Shown here: one piece after another, positions 38,296-44,597 of the stretch
Numbering within the stretch: position 1 is the stretch's first letter
How the letters are laid out: each line of letters begins with the position of its first letter
Source of the DNA: Ichthyosporea sp. XGB-2017a
Lineage: Eukaryota > Opisthokonta > Ichthyosporea
Reading direction: 5' to 3'
Length of the DNA: 44,597 bases
Assembly: GCA_002811675.1 (NCBI GenBank)
Contig: PDIM01000019.1
Span: 30,136-74,732 of the forward strand
Program-made: the position numbers and the translations under genes
Notes under the pieces: generated by a model
Told to the model about the DNA's origin: nothing
The model's database searches: none
What the model saw: the letters and a program-made list of their open reading frames with translations, nothing else

Positions 38296-40947
38296 ATGAT
38301 GGAAACCGAGAGAATTTTACAAGTTGAAAACGAAGCTTTAGATGCCATTGATTCGGTCATTCTTAAAGTGTCTAACTGGCTAACAGAATTCAAGAATGAG
38401 CAGGTAAAGAATGCCCAGTGTGGTCATGATTTGTTGTGGGATAAAGTCATTGAGCCACATTGTGCACCTGTCCTGCGTTCTTTAGAGCCTCACCTGCACT
38501 TCACTCTTGATATAATTGAAGCACTGGCCTGTTTGGCTGTCCGATACATTCCGAGAAGCTTTTACGAATGCAGGTCAAATGTGCGCTTCAAATGGGAGGT
38601 CTTCGTCTTTGGGGTGACTATGTATTCATGCATCAGCATTCCTTTTAGACTAACGTTTGGGGAATTTGGGGGAAGCTACGTTTGGGGTCTAAATATGATT
38701 TGCGATTTTATTTATCTATCAGAAATGCCTTTAAATTTCAAAAGTGGCTACATTGACGATGGGCTGCTCGTAATGAACGCGCAAAAATGCAGACAGCATT
38801 ATTGGAAAACTTGGTTCTTCTATGACTTGATGGCCTTTTTTCCACTAAAGATTGCTGTGTGGCTAACAACGGGATATAATATACCAGCCCTTGAGAGGGT
38901 GCCCCGATTGACGCGAATGCTCCGGTTCGAGTACTATTTTTCCATGTTCGAAATGAGATCTTCGGCCCCAGATACAATTCGATTGGGGAAGTTGTTCCTT
39001 ATCATGTTCATTCTAATCCACTGGGTTTGTTGTGCGTACTATTTTATTGGGCTTTATGAAGGATTGGGATCCACAGAATTTGTTCCGAATAGCAAATACG
39101 CAGATCCTAATCTTGGGGTTGGCAGTAAGTATCTTGTTGCCCTTTACTTTTCCACAGCCGTGCTAACAGGCATAGGCAATATTGCGAATCCGCAGACGGA
39201 TCTTGAGATATGGTTTTGTCTCTTTTGTATGGTAACTGGGTTCTTACTGTTTGCTACCATCATTGGTAACATTGGTGAAGTGCTTTCAAATATGCACGCC
39301 ACAGTGGCCCAATTTCGGCAGAAAATGTCTCTTGTAGAGGAGTATATGAACCAAAGAAATATTCCAAAGGATGTACAGATCCGCATTCGACAGCATTATG
39401 GTTATTTAGCAGATAGACATCAGTATTTGGATGACAACGCTATTTTAGAAGAAATGCCATCGTACTTAAAACGAGAAATAGCGCTTTTCATGAACTATGA
39501 GACATTAATGAAAGTAAATATTTTCAAAGACAGTGAGCCTGGCTTCATCAACTCATTGGTGCTAAAGTTAAGAGCGGAAGTTTTCTCGCCAAACACTTAC
39601 GTATTCCGAAAAGGGGAAATCGGGAATGAAATGTTTTTTATTTGCAAAGGTTCTGTTGAAATTTGCTCAGAAGATGGCAAGACTATCTACGCTGTGCTCA
39701 GTGAAGGATCATACTTTGGGGAAGTTGCAATTCTTCTAAAAGAGCGAAGGACGGCGTCAGTGAGGGCAAAAACATTCTGCGATTTATTTTCGCTTTCTAA
39801 ACAAGATCTCTTTGAGGTGATCTCGGATTATCCAGAGCAAGCAGCAAAGATGCTTAAGGAAGCGGAGGCAAGAATAACTATGACAAGGGGTACCAAAACA
39901 AACTTTGAAGCTAGAAAGGAGTGGAAAAAAGCAGCGACCACCGCAACAATTGCCCTTGCCATGAAGCCTAAAGCAAAGCGAAAATCAGTCATGAAACTTG
40001 GTAGTTTAAATAGCCAAAGAATGGGAGTGCCTGATGAAATGATCAAGGCTGCTAAAAAGCACGAGCTGAATGAGGTCAATCAGTACGCCAAAGCTGTGAC
40101 ACATTCTACCAAGAGAGCAAGTGTAGCACTCGGAGTTGCACACTGTGATGAGATGGCTCACGCATTAAGAAGAACGAATTCGGCTGGGGACATCCCACAG
40201 GAAAAGCACTTCGACTTTGAGATCACCAAAAAAGACAGGATAAGCGCAGATCGCCAGCGTGAAAAGCTTTTCGATCTTATATCCACTTTAAACAAGGCCC
40301 ACAAAGATACAGGACACTATGCCCCTCCCAAATTGGTCAGAAAGTCAGTTACCTCCCTTTTGCTGGGTAGTATGTCAAAGAAAAAGACTGCTAAAGCAAG
40401 CCATAGGAAACAGGAAAGCTCAATTCCAACTGTTAACCTTTCGCAAAAAGACCTCATTAATTCCGTTTCTTCAGAGTTGGTCGAGATTGTGGCGCGGAGT
40501 TCTGGAAATATATCCAACACGAACTCACTATCGCCCCCAAAACGATCTCTAGAAAGAAGAAACTCACTTGACGTGAAGAACAAAACGAGAAGCCGAGAAA
40601 ATATGAGGTCTAGATCCACGTCGAGAAGGAACAGTATTCAGATGGGCACCCCTGCGTCTCTAGGAGTCCCCGAAGAAAATTTGCGCAAGTACGTTGGTAT
40701 AGGTAGCTCCGTAGCAAACAGTGGCACGTCAATTGGTGATGGCAGTATTATTGGCTTCGAAGATGACATTTTGCAAGAGGAGGAGGTCCCTGAAGAGTAT
40801 TTAGAAGAAATCAGTGAGTTAGTTAATGCTTCCCCCACCAGTATGATAGAGCTTAAGCTCCTAGAAGAAGCAGCGCGAAAACTGAAGGAGGGTGATTCTG
40901 AGAGTGAAATAGCAACTGACTCTAGCAGTGATTCTGGAGACGACTGA
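38296..40947 (+). CDS. Cyclic-nucleotide-gated (CNG-type) cation channel, 883 aa
   Basis: A six-helix voltage-gated-like channel with a cytosolic cyclic-nucleotide-binding domain. S1-S3 lie at about 95-195. S4 is short of charges (RVPRLTRMLRF near 212-222) and runs straight into FEYYFSMFEMRSS, the pattern of animal CNG channels. S5 is near 230-255. The pore has LTGIGN with the filter at Thr291-Gly-Ile-Gly-Asn295, unlike the TIGETPPP of animal CNG or the GYG of HCN/K channels. S6 and a C-linker follow (FRQKMSLVEEYM...IRIRQHYGYL). The binding domain (about 415-530) has GEIGNEMFFICKG and YFGEVAILLKERRTASVRAK, keeping the Glu, Arg and Thr that hold the ligand. The C-terminal 350 residues are basic then acidic and disordered. 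Two ATGs, 38296 and 38299, are adjacent. No introns are seen. Confidence 0.9.
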   Translation: MMETERILQVENEALDAIDSVILKVSNWLTEFKNEQVKNAQCGHDLLWDKVIEPHCAPVLRSLEPHLHFTLDIIEALACLAVRYIPRSFYECRSNVRFKWEVFVFGVTMYSCISIPFRLTFGEFGGSYVWGLNMICDFIYLSEMPLNFKSGYIDDGLLVMNAQKCRQHYWKTWFFYDLMAFFPLKIAVWLTTGYNIPALERVPRLTRMLRFEYYFSMFEMRSSAPDTIRLGKLFLIMFILIHWVCCAYYFIGLYEGLGSTEFVPNSKYADPNLGVGSKYLVALYFSTAVLTGIGNIANPQTDLEIWFCLFCMVTGFLLFATIIGNIGEVLSNMHATVAQFRQKMSLVEEYMNQRNIPKDVQIRIRQHYGYLADRHQYLDDNAILEEMPSYLKREIALFMNYETLMKVNIFKDSEPGFINSLVLKLRAEVFSPNTYVFRKGEIGNEMFFICKGSVEICSEDGKTIYAVLSEGSYFGEVAILLKERRTASVRAKTFCDLFSLSKQDLFEVISDYPEQAAKMLKEAEARITMTRGTKTNFEARKEWKKAATTATIALAMKPKAKRKSVMKLGSLNSQRMGVPDEMIKAAKKHELNEVNQYAKAVTHSTKRASVALGVAHCDEMAHALRRTNSAGDIPQEKHFDFEITKKDRISADRQREKLFDLISTLNKAHKDTGHYAPPKLVRKSVTSLLLGSMSKKKTAKASHRKQESSIPTVNLSQKDLINSVSSELVEIVARSSGNISNTNSLSPPKRSLERRNSLDVKNKTRSRENMRSRSTSRRNSIQMGTPASLGVPEENLRKYVGIGSSVANSGTSIGDGSIIGFEDDILQEEEVPEEYLEEISELVNASPTSMIELKLLEEAARKLKEGDSESEIATDSSSDSGDD

Positions 40948-41143
40948 ACGTCAGCCTTTTTATTACAACATCAAAGGTGAAATTTATTTGTTTGCTAATA
41001 TAGTGGTAGCCTTCTAAAGCAACATAAAGCATTAAAATATAACGGTTCCTGCCCGACCTATCGAGAATATGATGTGGTTTCAAATAGTCCTTTATAGTTC
41101 ACAAGCCAAAAGCGCTCAATCACGCAGCGGATAACCACTTTGC
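40948..41143. other. Convergent 3' region, CNG channel / candidate membrane gene
   Basis: 196 bases between opposed stop codons with no clear AATAAA on the plus strand. Confidence 0.4.
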
Positions 41144-42995
41144 TCAACTAGAGCGACCTTCCAAAATATCTATCGCCGAACTTTTTGGCTCCTTTTCTCC
41201 ATCTCGGTGCTTCTCCAAATCGTAGTCTGTTTCTGTCTTGAGAAGCGTTGAAAGATCAATATTCTGCTTTCTCGGCTGCTCAATATGGAGAGTATCAATA
41301 CTAGATACGCTGGAAAGAAGTTCCACAGGATAAGTTATTTCAATCCATATCAATTTACTTTTCATCGTTGAATTCGATTTGCCAGGCTTACTACTGTTTC
41401 CTGGCATGGATATTTGCTCACTATTCATTGCCCACTTTATACCACGGTTCTTTTGTTTAGTAAAGAACACAAAGAGAAGTTCAGCTTAACTAAGATTTAA
41501 TGAAACCAGTCATATGCACGATAAGGGAACGCTTACCTGGTAATAAGAAAGCTCATTCTGTCTCTCGAAAAACTCTGCCAAATTAACAGCCCCCCGCGCA
41601 GTCATATAAATAAAGGGCATTAAGGAAAGACCAATAGTGCAAAGACAGCAAGTAGACATGAGGCACACAGCTGTTTTGGAAACACTCTATCAGAGAAAAT
41701 TTTTTGTAAGTTGCACAACCAAAACCAAGACAGCATTTAAGTTGTCTAACCTTACCATTTCTTCGATGATGACATTAAGAGTCCGAATAGTCTGTCGGAA
41801 TCTTTTCTTCTCCATAACGTACTGCAATCCTGACGGCCGCTTTTCACTAAATTGAGCACGCACAATATCAGCGCAACCAAAATTCAACTCTATGCGAAGC
41901 CAAAATGCAATTCATGATTTTTCAATGCAATTAAACCAAGTGGGGCAACAACACAATAAATTATAGGACAGAAGATACATTAGCATCCAGATCGATTATA
42001 ATACAAGTGCAATAAGCAAGATATACCAAAACTATTCCAAATAGTCAAGCAGTTTTTCAGTTTTCACTAGGTCAGGATTTCGACATACAAACCTTCCGAT
42101 AAAGCTGGTAGCAGTTTAAAGCACCCAGGAACTGAAACAAGATCGCCGTGCAGTTCTGTAGGGAGCCCATGATGGTAGGGAATGTACTTCGAAAGGGCAA
42201 AGTATTCCGCAAAGTGAACCATGTCTGTTTGAATGACGCTTGAAAGTAAAGCTCAATCCCGTTACCAGAAACTTATTGAGTGTGGCCCTACCCAATGAAA
42301 TTTGAACAAAATTTTAGCCACAAACAATTCAATTAATAATCCACAGTCCTGAAACGCAATCGCAATTTGCAATCGCGGCGGCATCTACAACACTGTAGCC
42401 TAAGCACTAAAGTCGGCAGCCGTAATATATATATATATGCATTAAATTAGTTCTGAAAGCCAGCTGGGAAAGATTGAAATACCGATTCAATTAATTCTAA
42501 TCCAAATAACTACCTTGACAACCTCAATGCTCGAACAAATATAAGCAGCAGCCAGATACTGCAGGGGATAAGAAGGGTGTCAACAAGTGGCCGTGCGATT
42601 ACAAGTACGTAATATATACAAGCTAATTCAATTACTAGCATCCAACTAGCTGATTTGAATATTAATCGACATTCTAGAATCTTATAATATTATATAATTT
42701 ATTTTCCCAGCTGCCATTACATGAACTTATATTTTAAAATATAAAATATACTCGGACCGGACACAGCTGGACGAGCGAAGCGACTTTAATTTCATTTCTT
42801 TTTATATCCACGATTATGGATGAGTTCATTCCCTTGTATAAAATATATACCAACAATATTACCCCGACGTTGTGTCGCTTCCTTCCTTTCGTACGTATAT
42901 TGCCCGATTCGCTTCCATTCGCTTCCATTTATATTCTCTAGTTCTTCTTCCTCCTCTGCTATACTTGGTCTGAACACGCTCCGAAACACACGCAT
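41144..42995 (-). CDS. Unrecognised membrane protein, six candidate exons, about 334 aa
   Basis: Assembled by eye from the minus strand: exons 42995-42863, 42649-42514, 42238-42093, 41889-41756, 41686-41537 and 41449-41144. All five introns are GT-AG and every phase joins in frame (1, 2, 1, 0, 0), giving 1005 coding bases with no stop until 41144. The last three introns (204, 69 and 87 nt) have the best sites (GTTTGT, GTAAGG, GTAAGC donors). The first two (213 and 275 nt) are weaker. Exon 1 encodes an acidic start, MRVFRSVFRPSIAEEEEELE; exon 2 a very hydrophobic segment with LVIARPLVDTLLIPCSIWLL, likely one or two membrane helices; exon 5 a second helix (CLCTIGLSLMPFIYM). The C-terminus is hydrophilic. 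I do not recognise the family. If exons 1-2 are wrong, the protein could start at the ATG at about 42222 (MVHFAEYF). Confidence 0.5.
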
Positions 42996-43541
42996 GACCC
43001 CGGCTCCGTTCTGAGCATAATATGTTGGATACCCGTTGAGAGGAACAAATTAATGTAGAATAGTACTATCAAATCCAATAAAATTCAAATCTGTAAAAGT
43101 ATCGGCACCAAAGACGTAGTCGATTAATATATATGCGAACGTTCCCAATTACCTACCATTCAACAAAGTGCGGCAATATTATAAGTAAGATTCATATCAG
43201 ACAAACGCTTAATAATTAAGTTCAGACAAGTGCGGACACGAAAATATTATAAGGGAATTAGATAATGTCTCCATATATATATCATCCGCGACGCTTTCAA
43301 TCAACGCCTAATTTGCTAATTACACACAAAACGTCACGAATATAATTGAAAGAAGAAGAATAAAGGAATGCAGCTGTATATTTACAGTATCATGCGTTTT
43401 GGAATTATACCAAGCCCGAAGGAGAAATATTAACGTTAATGTGATCCTGCATATGTTAATCAAACGTTGCATGGCAGACCTAGGGGATATTACTTAAACG
43501 AAGTATTATAATGCTCTAAATTAGCACTTTTTTTTTTACTA

Positions 43542-43579
43542 TGTGAAGTTCTTTATTATTTGGACTAAATAATATGTAC
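43542..43579 (+). repeat. Left arm of 38-bp inverted repeat
   Basis: Begins TGTGAAGTTCTTTATTATTT and ends AATATGTAC. It matches the reverse complement of 44377-44414 at 37 of 38 bases. The flanks also share TTACT just outside, with a 2-base difference. Confidence 0.9.
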
Positions 43580-43724
43580 ATCTCCCAGTAAACTCAATCA
43601 TCCATTTTGCTGTTGCAACTAATTAGTAATTTCAGGCACATTCGCGTGGGTCATGAAGTGGTTTAATTTATTGTTTATGTATAGCTTTTGTACTGGACCG
43701 GTCGTTTCTCGACCTTATATTTTG

Positions 43725-43754
43725 CGAAAGGTGATGTTGTATAATCACCTTTCG
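43725..43754. repeat. Perfect 11-bp hairpin
   Basis: CGAAAGGTGAT at 43725-43735 and ATCACCTTTCG at 43744-43754 form a perfect stem with an 8-base loop, inside the region bounded by the long inverted repeat. Confidence 0.85.
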
Positions 43755-44121
43755 GCGCAACACTAATTTATAAAGACCACCCCAGGAATTATCAAATGCT
43801 GGGAAATTATATATGTTCCTCGTCTGTTCTATTTTTTGAGATTTATCCGCCATTTTCGAATAGGTACGTCACTAATTATATATAAGTACCTTTGATCAAC
43901 AGCTCATATAATTGTCGCAGCTGTGCCCTAACAGCATTCATTTTCCCCCGCTGACAAATCCCTTAATCCAGAAGGGCTTTTTATAATACCGAGCGTCTCC
44001 GGTTGTCGCAGCTTGGCGACGAGCTGGTTGCGTCGATGGATGTACTCAACCCTTTCGATCGCGACTCTAATTGAGCTTCGTTAATTGTTATATTATAATA
44101 CATAATCCCAATTCCCGCTGC

Positions 44122-44139
44122 TAAAGAACTTCACAGTAA
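44122..44139 (-). repeat. Partial third copy of the inverted-repeat end
   Basis: TAAAGAACTTCACAGTAA is identical to 44401-44418, the outer end of the right arm, in the same orientation. A TTTCGGAG follows both copies some distance downstream. Confidence 0.85.
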
Positions 44140-44376
44140 AAATAATAAAAAAAAAAAGATCATTTATAATTAGGAGTTATACATTTCGGAGATTGTGGTG
44201 ACGTACGTCTAATCCGAGCCCTGTTGCAGATCATCTGTTCGAAAGTACAATATGTAGGCAAGCCACCCAAATACGAGGCGAAGCCGATCAGATTAGAAGT
44301 GGATGCGTGCAGGAAAGGTCAAAGAGATTAGGACGAATAGAATTTATAATTAACAGATAAGTGGAAAAGCAATATT

Positions 44377-44414
44377 GTACGTATTATTTAGTCCAAATAA
44401 TAAAGAACTTCACA
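44377..44414 (-). repeat. Right arm of 38-bp inverted repeat
   Basis: Starts GTACGTATTATTTAGTCC and ends AAAGAACTTCACA. It pairs with 43542-43579. The 873-bp unit between outer ends could be a non-autonomous DNA transposon (MITE), but no target-site duplication is obvious. Confidence 0.9.
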
Positions 44415-44519
44415 GTAATTATGTAACAAGACTGAAGTTTCGGAGGTTCAGGATTTATTCCAAGAGTTCAAGATATTTCAAGTGTAACGATTCTCGACAA
44501 GTCTCGATACACGTGGATC

Positions 44520-44543
44520 TTTCCAGAATATTCCAGAACATTC
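44520..44543. promoter_or_regulatory. Canonical heat-shock element, five perfect units
   Basis: TTCxxGAAxxTTCxxGAAxxTTC starting at 44521: TTC 44521, GAA 44526, TTC 44531, GAA 44536, TTC 44541, all spaced exactly five bases. This is the binding pattern of trimeric heat-shock factor. It implies a stress-induced gene beyond the right edge, or an element promoter. Confidence 0.85.
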
Positions 44544-44563
44544 CAGCGTTACACTTCTGCCTC

Positions 44564-44586
44564 GAACATTCCTGAACCATCTTGAA
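44564..44586. promoter_or_regulatory. Second, weaker heat-shock element
   Basis: GAA 44564, TTC 44569 and GAA 44574 keep the five-base phase; the next unit is ATC (mismatch) and GAA returns at 44584. It is out of phase with the first element by 23 bases. Confidence 0.6.
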
Positions 44587-44597
44587 CCATCCTTAAC

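Larger units (their letters stand above)
42996..44520. other. AT-rich non-coding region with repeats
   Basis: No coding signal in either strand. Base composition is more AT-rich than the gene-bearing DNA to the left. It contains a 38-bp inverted repeat pair, an extra partial copy, and a hairpin, and it ends in a heat-shock element at the window edge. Confidence 0.6.

Noticed and set aside
43668-43853. 61-codon minus-strand open frame in the right AT-rich region
   Set aside because: It runs across the hairpin, has no motif and no supporting splice or promoter signal.

Overview
This window is nuclear DNA of a free-living or microbial eukaryote. The evidence is a full set of eukaryote-only families (two mitotic kinesins, XPF endonuclease, taspase, a SUV4-20 histone methyltransferase, the SAGA deubiquitinase USP22/Ubp8, Rogdi, a WD40-cyclophilin, a CNG-type channel), AATAAA-like 3' signals and GT-AG introns. 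Genes are dense and mostly uninterrupted; the supported introns are short (about 70-275 nt). The intron-poor style and the family mix would suit a protist such as a labyrinthulomycete-type stramenopile, but I cannot prove the lineage from sequence alone.

Layout. 0-3 kb: a C2H2 zinc-finger gene and a second zinc-finger exon. 3.2-13.5 kb: a kinesin-12 (minus) and a kinesin-5 (plus), the two motor families that build bipolar spindles, flanking a His-rich unknown gene and a 2.5 kb gene-free stretch. 13.9-18.8 kb: taspase 1 and XPF/ERCC4 in a head-to-head pair. 18.9-21.8 kb: an enoyl-CoA isomerase-like enzyme and a SAM-domain/coiled-coil protein (one intron). 22.2-28.9 kb: a 1305-residue membrane protein whose ectodomain resembles bacterial TctC/Bug solute receptors, then PPWD1 (one intron). 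29.6-37.5 kb: SUV4-20, Rogdi (one stop-free intron), EFG1, a microsomal 3-ketoacyl-CoA reductase and USP22/Ubp8. 38.3-40.9 kb: a cyclic-nucleotide-gated channel. 41.1-43.0 kb: a six-exon candidate gene for an unrecognised membrane protein. 43.0-44.6 kb: AT-rich DNA with a long inverted repeat and, at the right edge, a canonical heat-shock element.

Gene order alternates strands nearly throughout, so most genes share a divergent promoter on one side and a convergent 3' end on the other. Three sequence patterns recur in promoters: E2F-like sites upstream of both kinesins, CCCTAACCC-like (telobox-like) motifs in four divergent intergenic regions, and long coding-strand T tracts just upstream of several start codons.

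The best candidates for something undescribed are the TctC-like receptor fused to an eight-helix membrane domain (22195-26112) and the multi-intron membrane-protein gene (41144-42995). No rRNA, tRNA, CRISPR array, virus-derived gene or autonomous transposon was found.
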